Shown here in pieces: positions 1-5,312 of a stretch of DNA of 5,312 nucleotides. Location of the stretch: contig JAGGXT010000375.1 of NCBI GenBank assembly GCA_021162905.1, forward strand, positions 1 through 5,312. Reading direction: 5' to 3'. The position numbers were made by a program, and so were the translations under genes. Each line of letters begins with the position of its first letter. Position 1 is the stretch's first letter. Under the pieces are notes generated by a model. That model was given only the letters and a program-made list of their open reading frames with translations, searched no databases and was not told the origin of the DNA. Source of the DNA: Candidatus Odinarchaeota archaeon (GTDB lineage Archaea; Asgardarchaeota; JAGGXT01).

Positions 1-12
1 ATGAAGAGGTTT

Positions 13-59
13 ATTAAATTACTCGTAGAAATTCAAGTACGTTAAGAGTAAATTTTAAT
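13..59 (+). promoter_or_regulatory. Likely dpdA promoter within an imperfect inverted repeat
   Basis: A TATA-like AT block (TAAATTTTAA, about 49-58) lies roughly 40 bases before the start codon at 96. An archaeal start site 25 or so bases downstream would give a leader of about 15 bases. The block is the right arm of an imperfect inverted repeat: ATTAAATTACTC (13-24) against GAGTAAATTTTAAT (46-59), which pair except for two unpaired bases. The 21-base spacer between the arms is not obviously structured. The repeat could be an operator or the end of an upstream transcript; AT richness makes chance plausible. Nothing else was recognised in 1-95. A 14-codon reading frame at 1-45 has no support as a gene. 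Confidence 0.4.
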
Positions 60-95
60 GTTGGATATCTTTTGGCAAGATGAGGGCGCAGAGAC

Positions 96-1823
96 ATGAA
101 GTATTTTATTCCAGAGTGGGATGACAAAGTTGATCCTGGATATGACTTTATTGCTGACAGGCACTCTAAGGAACATAGAAAAAACCCTCTAAAGAATGAT
201 GTGTATATGTGGGATATTTTCGGCTTGGACAATGTACCAATAGACGGTGTCCTGGTATCAAGGATGACCATCATGCAAAATAAAGTTAAGTATAATCTCA
301 TTCTCGAAAAAGGCATTCATGAAGTTTTACGTCTTCCTCAAGACTTTGAAGTCATGGGTGATTGTGGAGCTTGGGGTTATGTAGACTACGAGGAACCATT
401 ATTTAAACCGTCTGAAACTTTGGAATATTACGTCAAATGTGGTTTCAATTACGGCGTTTCAGTTGACCATCTAATTGTCCGAAAACACGAGGATCAGTGG
501 GAGAAAAGATGGAAAATAACTTTAGAGAATGCTAGGGAAATGTTTGATTTGTGGCAATCGAAGGATCGCTATATGAATTCGATTAGATTAATTGGGGTTG
601 CACAGGGTTGGGATGTTGAATCTTATAGAAAGGCTGTAAGGGAACTTTTGAACATTGGTTATGACTATATTGGTTTAGGTGGATTAGCTAGGTCGCCAAC
701 TGGATTGGAAAGTTCGTCTGAAGAAACTAAAAACGTTCTTAACGTGGTTAAAGGAGCATGGTTGGAAGTAAAAAGATGGATGGATAAAACTAAAAGTAAA
801 GTTGATATTCATGTTTTTGGAGTTGCTAGACTGAGTATAATTCCCTATCTAATGAAATATGGAGTAACAAGCTTCGATTCAGCTTCTTTTCTTAGAAAGG
901 CATGGTTAAGTGCTACAAGTAATTATTTTACTTTGGATGGAAAGTCGTACATCGCGATTAGGATTCCCCAAAACGAAAAAAGCCTTAAAGTTAAGAAAGT
1001 TAAGGATAAAAAGAAATTATTGCAGTTGGAAAAAAAGACATTAGAAGCACTTAGATTATACGACCAAGGAAAAGTTACAATGGAAGATGTTTTAAGAGTT
1101 ATCAAGGAGTTTGATAAAGTCATTGGACAGAAGCCTGACATGGAAAAATATTACATAGAAACCTTAAGGGATAAACCCTGGTCAAAGTGTCCTTGTGCAA
1201 TTTGTAAAGATATAGGAGTTGAAGTAATAATTTTCAGAGGAAACAACAGAAACAGAAGAAGAGGATTTCATAATACTTGGGTATTTTATCAACAATTTAG
1301 AAAAATGACACCAAGAATTCTTGTATTTACAAATTGTACGGCTAAGAAAAATGAAAGTCAAAAACTGCTTCCGGCGTATCAAAGATACTTAGCTTCACCA
1401 GTTTTCAAAGTTTTCTGGGAAAATGTTTATGATTTACCGGTTGAAATAAAGATTCTTTCGGCTAAATATGGTTTAATTGATTGGAGTTCCAGAATTCCAA
1501 ATTATAATTATAAAATGCAGAAAAGTGATATTCCAAAGTTCGTCAAAGAACTTAAAGATAAACTAAAAAGATATGATAAAATCTTTTTCATAGGACTGGG
1601 GCTTTACAGAAAAGTGGTCGAAATTGTAAAGGAAGAAACAGATTATGATATTGATATATTCCCGAAATTGAAATTAACTACAAGAAATAAACTTGATATA
1701 CTTGAATACATAAAACAAATGGAAAAATTTAGAGAAGCAATCATTGAATTTATACCTAGAGAAAGCAGATCAGTAAACGAAACGTTACCTCAAACAACTT
1801 TGGATCAGTTTACGGGAAGCTAA
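96..1823 (+). CDS. dpdA: DpdA-type DNA 7-deazaguanine transglycosylase with fused C-terminal DUF6884/YaaA-like domain
   Basis: 575 residues. It probably exchanges guanine for a 7-deazaguanine (preQ0 type) in DNA. The N-terminal opening (EWDDKVDPGYDF), the GDCGAWGYV block with D89 (general acid/base position), GVSVDH with D124, GLGGLA (193-198) and SFDSAS with D261 (nucleophile position) follow the DpdA branch of the tRNA-guanine transglycosylase (TGT) fold. The zinc site is complete: C365, C367, C370 and H392. A basic loop, RGNNRNRRRG (381-390), sits between the cysteines and the histidine. A Lys-rich helical stretch covers about 295-350. Residues about 406-550 form a second domain resembling DUF6884/YaaA proteins: FTNCTAKK (C414, K418), LPAYQRYLASPVF, ILSAKYGLID. 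No PUA domain is seen. The ATG at 96 is preceded by an in-frame stop at 81-83 and has only a weak SD (GAGGG, 82-86). The gene is convergent with the minus-strand operon. Family assignment is strong. DNA rather than tRNA as substrate is inferred from subfamily resemblance, and the role of the C-terminal domain is unknown. Confidence 0.85.
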   Translation: MKYFIPEWDDKVDPGYDFIADRHSKEHRKNPLKNDVYMWDIFGLDNVPIDGVLVSRMTIMQNKVKYNLILEKGIHEVLRLPQDFEVMGDCGAWGYVDYEEPLFKPSETLEYYVKCGFNYGVSVDHLIVRKHEDQWEKRWKITLENAREMFDLWQSKDRYMNSIRLIGVAQGWDVESYRKAVRELLNIGYDYIGLGGLARSPTGLESSSEETKNVLNVVKGAWLEVKRWMDKTKSKVDIHVFGVARLSIIPYLMKYGVTSFDSASFLRKAWLSATSNYFTLDGKSYIAIRIPQNEKSLKVKKVKDKKKLLQLEKKTLEALRLYDQGKVTMEDVLRVIKEFDKVIGQKPDMEKYYIETLRDKPWSKCPCAICKDIGVEVIIFRGNNRNRRRGFHNTWVFYQQFRKMTPRILVFTNCTAKKNESQKLLPAYQRYLASPVFKVFWENVYDLPVEIKILSAKYGLIDWSSRIPNYNYKMQKSDIPKFVKELKDKLKRYDKIFFIGLGLYRKVVEIVKEETDYDIDIFPKLKLTTRNKLDILEYIKQMEKFREAIIEFIPRESRSVNETLPQTTLDQFTGS

Positions 1824-1836
1824 AAATTTACACTCT
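1822..1836 (-). terminator. Possible oligo-T terminator of the minus-strand operon
   Basis: Only 13 bases separate the two convergent stop codons. Read on the minus strand, the run just after the ATPase stop contains AAATTTTTA, with five T at 1826-1822. Oligo-T tracts are used as terminators in archaea. There is no GC-rich hairpin. For the plus-strand gene, the nearest T-rich tracts (about 1860-1884) lie inside the opposing ATPase gene, so transcripts probably overlap at their 3' ends. Confidence 0.3.
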
Positions 1837-3117
1837 TTAAGTATTGCTAAGAAGATCCTTTGTTATTTTGGGTAGGGTATTTTTATCTATTAATGTTATG
1901 CCTTTATCAACTGCCATATCTAATAATAGACTGCATACGTGAAGAATTTTTCTAATATTCCCTTTTGACGCTGTAAAGATGTCTTTTACGATGTCTTTGG
2001 TAAAGGGATAAAGGTTAACTTCGATAGTTCTGTTAAATTGAGTTTTTAAATTGTTACCTATTTTATCTTCTGAAGTAGTTCTTTCTAAAGCTAAGTATTT
2101 CTCGATTAGTTTTTTAGTCTCTTCTCTGTTCAATGGTTTAAGAGTTATTTCTTTGAAAATTCTTTCGGAGAATGCATGATATTCTTTGAATATTGCTTGC
2201 CAGGCTTCTGGAGTACACGCTATGATTGTGCACAGTCCAAGGGGGTTTAGGTCAATTAAGTGTCGTATACTGTTGAGAAGTTTTTGTTTTTTAATATTTG
2301 TTAGAATTTCTATTGATTCAAATTCGTCTAACAAAAGAATGATTAATTTGAAGTGAATTAATTGGAGAACGTTTTTTAATCCGATGAATGCTTGTAACGC
2401 CTTTTCGTCCTTATCGATATTTGAGGCAACTTTTAATTCTCGTCTCTGTTCGGAATAAAGGGGTTCGCCACTAATCCATTTCCATGCCAAAATGCTAGTT
2501 TCGTCAGAAGTCAATTGCAAAAAAGCATAAGAGAAATCGACTGATTTTGTAAGTGAAATCAATTTTTTCCTTGCATATTCGATAATTATGGGAAGAAAGA
2601 CTAATCCTTGATCAACTAGTTTTCTCATATTTAAATAATCTTTTTCTAACTCTCTTTCGATCAATGTCGAGTTTTTGGGCTCAAAAAAGTCTGTTTTTCC
2701 TTCTCTTATCAAATCAAGCGTAACTTTTCCTAAGAAACACCAGACGAGTTCTTGAAATTTATAATATCCTATGTCGTAGATGAATTTTCGGTAGATATCG
2801 ACAAATGACTCACCAGGGCTTTCAATATAGGCTACAAGAACTTTATCAATTTTTTCCGTCGAAAATCGTTTTTCTACGATAGACTTTGTATATTTTAAAG
2901 TGTGTGTTTTTCCACTTCCATAACTACCCACAAGGACTAAGTTAGTTGAGGTTTCGTTTAGAGCTGTGTTTATTGCATCTATGATTTCGTGGAATTCTTG
3001 TTCTCTATCAACAAATATTCTAGGATTGCTTTCTGGGACACCTATTCTTGGAAATGGGTTTCTCTTCAGAAAATAGGTAGTATAATCTCTTTTTTTACCA
3101 AGCTGTGCTTCCGTCAT
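1837..3117 (-). CDS. AAA+ ATPase, Orc1/Cdc6- and BrxD (DUF2791)-like
   Basis: 426 residues from the ATG at 3117. Seen in order: an N-terminal NPFPRIG...FVDREQE block typical of Orc/Cdc6-like ATPases, Walker A GSYGSGKT (64-71, K70), Walker B LIILLLDEFE (D264, E265), sensor 1 in CTIIACTPE (296-304), an arginine-finger-like SERIF (R319), and sensor 2 in GNIRK (R389) at the start of the lid helices. The long helical insert between Walker A and B includes WKWISGEPL, reminiscent of DUF2791 ATPases such as BREX BrxD. All catalytic motifs are intact, so it should hydrolyse ATP and probably act as an oligomeric DNA-associated motor or switch. A TTG at 3129 would add four residues and overlap the upstream gene by 11 bases. 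The ATG is preferred because GGTGG (3126-3122) sits 4 bases before it and the upstream stop is 1 base away. It is the last gene of the operon. Replication initiation is an alternative role, but the linkage to two transglycosylases suggests work in DNA modification or defence. Confidence 0.85.
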   Translation of the reverse strand: MTEAQLGKKRDYTTYFLKRNPFPRIGVPESNPRIFVDREQEFHEIIDAINTALNETSTNLVLVGSYGSGKTHTLKYTKSIVEKRFSTEKIDKVLVAYIESPGESFVDIYRKFIYDIGYYKFQELVWCFLGKVTLDLIREGKTDFFEPKNSTLIERELEKDYLNMRKLVDQGLVFLPIIIEYARKKLISLTKSVDFSYAFLQLTSDETSILAWKWISGEPLYSEQRRELKVASNIDKDEKALQAFIGLKNVLQLIHFKLIILLLDEFESIEILTNIKKQKLLNSIRHLIDLNPLGLCTIIACTPEAWQAIFKEYHAFSERIFKEITLKPLNREETKKLIEKYLALERTTSEDKIGNNLKTQFNRTIEVNLYPFTKDIVKDIFTASKGNIRKILHVCSLLLDMAVDKGITLIDKNTLPKITKDLLSNT

Positions 3118-3126
3118 TTTAACCAC
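3118..3126 (-). promoter_or_regulatory. Shine-Dalgarno of the ATPase gene, embedded in the upstream stop region
   Basis: On the minus strand GGTGG lies in the final Gly-Gly codons of the winged-helix gene, followed by its TAA and one base before the ATG at 3117. This supports the ATG start over the upstream TTG and suggests that translation of the two genes is coupled. Confidence 0.6.
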
Positions 3127-3976
3127 CAAATATAGCGATAAATTGATAAACTTTTCCAGAAATTTCTATTCCTTTACCCTCTTTTATTCTGTAAAAATAT
3201 GGAGAAAGTATATCCTCTTTTTTGCCTCCTTTCATTTTTCTAATACTTTCGGGTATGTTCTTTGTAGCAGATATAAGTGGTGCACCACTTAACTCTATTT
3301 TATCTGGATTAGAAATATAGGCTAGAATAAGTAATTTATCGAACTTCTCTCTGGATATCCCCATTCTTTCACATACGTATTCTCTTATTCTGGGTATTTC
3401 AATGTAGATTAGCTTTACCCCTGGCTTTACTTGCTTATTTAATTCACTATAACATTCTTTGAGAATAGACATAAAATGTTCGTCTTTGGTTTTTTGGTCA
3501 TCCACGTAATAATATCTCCCTTCGTAAAGGTTGTGTTGAACTATTCCTAGTCTTTCTGCCCAATCACTTAAAACATCTAACATAACTACATTAAACTTTA
3601 ATTTACCCTTTCTCAATATTAGCAAGAGCTCTTCTCTTGTAAGACCCTTACCTTTAGACCCATATTTCTTGAGCGTGTCTATAAATGTTCGATAAAACTC
3701 GTAATTTTTGTATAGAATTTCATGTATTATAAGCCAATTTTCCTGATTAAATGCATCTATTATTTTTATTGCATCCAATGAAGCTTTAAAAACTTCATTA
3801 GCCTTTATAAGCAATTTCATTTTCGTCATTTCGCTAAGTATTTCTTTTGCTCTTCTTTTGGAAACTGAAAGATTCTTTTCTAGGCTATGAGGAGTTATAC
3901 CTCTGGAGTTTATGGCTAACGAACAAGTTTCTATAATTCGTTTCAATGTTATAGGTTTAAAGGATTGTTTGCTCAT
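3119..3976 (-). CDS. Hypothetical protein with predicted winged-helix domains, possible DNA-binding partner of the ATPase
   Basis: 285 residues; I do not recognise the family with certainty. Residues about 10-60 (ITLKRIIETCSLAINSRGITPHSLEKNLSVSKRRAKEILSEMTK region) have the helix pattern of a helix-turn-helix with a typical 'LS..VSKRRAKEIL' recognition stretch. Residues about 108-160 look like a second winged helix ending in a YYYV wing strand. A third such unit may lie at about 193-238 (IPRIREYVCERMGIS...FDKLLILAY). There is no signal peptide, membrane segment or enzyme motif, and few cysteines, so it is probably a soluble DNA-binding or adaptor protein. The ATG has a near-perfect SD 4 bases upstream and lies 8 bp after the transglycosylase gene; the ATPase follows 1 bp downstream. 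Such tight packing suggests one complex. In bacterial Dpd clusters some accessory genes (DpdG, DpdH) are of unknown function; an equivalence with DpdG is speculative. Confidence 0.75.
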   Translation of the reverse strand: MSKQSFKPITLKRIIETCSLAINSRGITPHSLEKNLSVSKRRAKEILSEMTKMKLLIKANEVFKASLDAIKIIDAFNQENWLIIHEILYKNYEFYRTFIDTLKKYGSKGKGLTREELLLILRKGKLKFNVVMLDVLSDWAERLGIVQHNLYEGRYYYVDDQKTKDEHFMSILKECYSELNKQVKPGVKLIYIEIPRIREYVCERMGISREKFDKLLILAYISNPDKIELSGAPLISATKNIPESIRKMKGGKKEDILSPYFYRIKEGKGIEISGKVYQFIAIFGG

Positions 3977-3990
3977 TTAATCACCTAAAT
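3977..3990 (-). promoter_or_regulatory. Strong archaeal Shine-Dalgarno overlapping a stop codon
   Basis: Read on the minus strand, ATTTAGGTGATTAA directly precedes the ATG at 3976. AGGTGAT matches the complement of the archaeal 16S rRNA 3' end, and the TAG of the upstream transglycosylase gene forms its first bases. It fixes the start of the winged-helix gene and implies co-translation. Confidence 0.75.
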
Positions 3991-5004
3991 AAGGTTTTTT
4001 ATTTTTCTTTTTGCATATTCTAAAACTATTTTCATGAAGGGAGCATCTGAGTATCTAGTCTCAAGATACTGCAATAACTTTCCTCTCATCATCGCAAATC
4101 GCACTTGTTTAAGTTCAAACCATAATGCCCACAAGTTATGTAGTGCAATTAGGTTTCTGTCCTTTCTTATCTCTTCTACTGTTTTATTTGAACAAATTGG
4201 ACAATTACACGGAAGTTCCTTTAGCTTTACTAATTCCTGCAAGTATACAACCTTATATCCTGGAACAAAATATCGTCTGTTCCCAGCACAAATTATAAAG
4301 GAAGAGGAATCTGTAGAGTCTACTCCAAGAAATGCTAATAGAGGGACATGAAGAGGCCCACCTAAACCATAAACATGAAGAGGTTTATCCCTGATTACCG
4401 TTTTAGCTGCAAGTATCATGTCTATTAACAACCTGTAGTTGGTCCTTGAAGGCATCAAGCTCCCTATAGCAAAACCATCAAAATCAGCAACATCATTCAG
4501 ATATCTTAGGACATTTTTTAACGTTGTTGGATCACTTGCATGAACTGAAGCAAACAAAAGCATGTCTTCTCTTGATTTGTTCTTAATGCTTTTTATCGCA
4601 TTAGCAACCGTTTTCTTGATATACTTGCTTTGCTTTTCAGGACCTTTTACAAAAGATATTGGATAATCCAATGTTGAAGCTATGTCAGCTCCAATCCTTT
4701 CTTGTAACTTTAGAATTTTAACAGGATCTGGATCAAAATTTTCGGAAGCTACTTTAAAGCCACCACTATCGACAAAGGCTATCCCATCAAAATCAAGAAA
4801 TTGATGTATTCCCGATCTAAAAAGTTTTTTAAGAATATTTCTTCGATTAAATGACAGCGTGTACGCGTTAAACATTGCCACATTAATTTCTGGAAAGATG
4901 TCCCAGTACCTTGGTGTGTTCCATCCAGCCATTGCCCCCAAATTATGCACAGGAAATACAATCGGCGTTTTAATTTTCCCCCTACTAGTTTCAATCCATG
5001 TCAT
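3985..5004 (-). CDS. Second guanine transglycosylase: archaeosine-TGT-like catalytic core without PUA domain
   Basis: 339 residues from the ATG at 5004. It is a complete TGT barrel: DSGGF with D79 (general acid/base), TLDYP with D113, FAIGSLMPSRTNYR (178-191, like the IGGVVP...YR segment of archaeosine TGT), GVDSTDSSSF with D232 (nucleophile position), and zinc ligands C266, C268, C271 and H289. The tail after HNLW (LKQVRFAMMRGKLLQYLETR) resembles the end of the archaeosine TGT catalytic domain, but the C1, C2 and PUA domains that bind tRNA and make TgtA about 480-650 residues long are absent. A TTG at 5040 would add 12 residues and an ATG at 5013 three. The ATG at 5004 is preferred because GAGATGA (5016-5010) lies 5 bases upstream and the family sequence begins about there (MTWIETSRGKIKTP). 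It is the first gene of the operon. It could modify DNA, alone or paired with the DpdA protein; a tRNA role with a separately encoded PUA protein is the alternative. Confidence 0.85.
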   Translation of the reverse strand: MTWIETSRGKIKTPIVFPVHNLGAMAGWNTPRYWDIFPEINVAMFNAYTLSFNRRNILKKLFRSGIHQFLDFDGIAFVDSGGFKVASENFDPDPVKILKLQERIGADIASTLDYPISFVKGPEKQSKYIKKTVANAIKSIKNKSREDMLLFASVHASDPTTLKNVLRYLNDVADFDGFAIGSLMPSRTNYRLLIDMILAAKTVIRDKPLHVYGLGGPLHVPLLAFLGVDSTDSSSFIICAGNRRYFVPGYKVVYLQELVKLKELPCNCPICSNKTVEEIRKDRNLIALHNLWALWFELKQVRFAMMRGKLLQYLETRYSDAPFMKIVLEYAKRKIKNLI

Positions 5005-5030
5005 CCTAGTCATCTCTTTGTCAGTCAGAT

Positions 5031-5051
5031 TGTAAGTCAAATTAACTTACA
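5031..5051. repeat. Perfect 7-bp inverted repeat at the start of the transglycosylase operon
   Basis: TGTAAGT (5031-5037) and ACTTACA (5045-5051) are perfect inverted copies separated by 7 bases, CAAATTA. The centre (5041) falls at the expected transcription start of the minus-strand operon, about 24 bases from the TATA-like element. That is where a repressor operator would be expected. Half-site-like sequences recur nearby (TAAGTC at 5065, CTTAC at 5070). The binding protein is unknown; the adjacent AbrB-like protein is a candidate. Confidence 0.45.
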
Positions 5052-5052
5052 T

Positions 5053-5070
5053 CAAAACAATTTTTAAGTC
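5053..5070. promoter_or_regulatory. Shared TATA-like element of two divergent promoters
   Basis: AATTTTTAAG (5059-5068) reads CTTAAAAATT on the minus strand, so one AT block resembles an archaeal TATA box in both directions. On the plus strand an A-rich stretch (CAAAAC, 5053-5058) precedes it, as a BRE would. A start about 25 bases on (near 5090) would leave a leader of about 10 bases for the gene at 5102. On the minus strand the start would be near 5039, giving a leader of about 35 bases to the ATG at 5004. No other TATA candidate is seen between the genes. Confidence 0.5.
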
Positions 5071-5101
5071 TTACGGTTCGTTACTTAGTTGGTCGTTAAG
5101 A

Positions 5102-5278
5102 ATGACACTCGAAGGAAAAGGCAGATTATATAGAAAAAATAACAGGGTTTACATATATATTCCATCAAAAGTAGTTCTTGACCACGCATTTCCCTTCAAA
5201 TTTGAAAAAGGTTACGTAAAAGTTATAATTGACCCAAAGAAAAAGCAACTAATAATAAAATTGATCGAAGAAAATTGA
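5102..5278 (+). CDS. Small AbrB/SpoVT-like (swapped-hairpin) DNA-binding protein
   Basis: 58 residues starting MTLEGKGRLYRKNNRVYIYIPSKV... and ending at TGA 5276-5278. The pattern of a short strand (GRLYRKNNRVYIYIP, 7-21), the IPSKV(V)LD turn (20-27), then GYVKVIIDPKKKQLIIKL (37-54) follows the AbrB/MazE/SpoVT swapped-hairpin fold, which binds DNA as a dimer. Archaea carry many such short proteins, either as transcription regulators or as antitoxins. No toxin gene follows in the 34 remaining bases. It is divergent from the transglycosylase operon across about 97 bp, so it may control that operon and itself. The SD is weak (only GGT at 5091), so the mRNA may have a very short leader. The composition is rich in Lys, Ile and Tyr like its neighbours. 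It is short enough that the fold call rests on pattern alone. Confidence 0.65.
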   Translation: MTLEGKGRLYRKNNRVYIYIPSKVVLDHAFPFKFEKGYVKVIIDPKKKQLIIKLIEEN

Positions 5279-5312
5279 TCTTCTAATTCATTTAGTTTCG
5301 ATGCCTTAATAC

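Noticed and set aside
1..45. Open frame of 14 codons beginning with ATG at the left edge
   Set aside because: It is very short, has no ribosome binding site in view and no recognisable sequence. It could be the tail of a gene running in from the left, but nothing supports that.
4034..4351. Plus-strand open frame of 105 codons inside the second transglycosylase gene
   Set aside because: It lies opposite conserved TGT motifs, including the zinc-site region and nucleophile region, and has no family-like sequence. It is a shadow of the real gene, like the minus-strand frames opposite dpdA (14-316, 923-1141, 1182-1382).
4375..4388. Fourteen-base exact match to positions 1-14 (ATGAAGAGGTTTAT)
   Set aside because: One copy is inside a conserved coding region, the match is not extended on either side, and a match of this length is not striking in AT-rich DNA of this size. 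There is no sign of an attachment site or element end.
5004..5040. TTG at 5040 as start of the second transglycosylase
   Set aside because: It would fall at the predicted transcription start and inside the inverted repeat, with no SD before it. The ATG at 5004 has an SD-like GAGATGA at proper spacing and fits the family N-terminus.
5212..5312. Minus-strand frame open from the right edge to a stop at 5214-5212 (IKASKLNELEDQF...)
   Set aside because: The first residues look somewhat protein-like, but the frame would overlap about 67 bases of the AbrB-like gene and turn into a Phe/Ile/Cys-rich run there. A neighbouring gene's end cannot be supported from 34 free bases.
1..5312. CRISPR arrays, tRNA or rRNA genes, insertion sequences, toxin-antitoxin pair
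   Set aside because: No regularly spaced repeats, cloverleaf-like segments or transposase motifs were seen. The AbrB-like protein could be an antitoxin, but no toxin gene follows within the window.

Overview
The window looks archaeal. It is AT-rich (roughly two thirds A+T by eye). Several genes have Shine-Dalgarno (SD) sequences of the GGTGA type. The intergenic regions carry TATA-like boxes rather than bacterial -35/-10 pairs. The AAA+ ATPase resembles Orc1/Cdc6 and BREX BrxD-type proteins, and one transglycosylase is closest to the archaeosine family. I cannot name the species or say whether this is chromosome, provirus or plasmid.

Layout. Positions 1-95 are non-coding and carry a likely promoter within an imperfect inverted repeat. 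Positions 96-1823 (+) encode a DpdA-type transglycosylase, the family that inserts 7-deazaguanine into DNA. It is fused to a C-terminal DUF6884/YaaA-like domain. Thirteen bases separate its stop codon from a tail-to-tail operon on the minus strand. That operon reads, in transcription order: a second guanine transglycosylase with an archaeosine-type catalytic core but no PUA domain (3985-5004), a protein rich in predicted winged helices (3119-3976), and an AAA+ ATPase (1837-3117). The three genes are 8 bp and 1 bp apart, with SD motifs overlapping the preceding stop codons. Upstream of the operon, a short intergenic region (about 5005-5101) holds a 7-bp perfect inverted repeat and one AT-rich element that can serve as TATA box in both directions. 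Beyond it, on the plus strand, is a 58-residue AbrB/SpoVT-like protein (5102-5278).

How it may work (inference). The locus looks like a compact, non-canonical Dpd-type DNA modification system. The two transglycosylases may act separately or as a heterodimer to exchange guanine for preQ0 or a relative in DNA. The fused C-terminal domain of DpdA could convert the nitrile or help recognise substrate. The ATPase and winged-helix protein would supply DNA targeting, remodelling or restriction, and the AbrB-like protein may regulate the divergent promoter. No preQ0 biosynthesis gene, dpdB-like gene, nuclease or helicase is visible, so precursor supply and any restriction module would have to lie outside the window or in the host.
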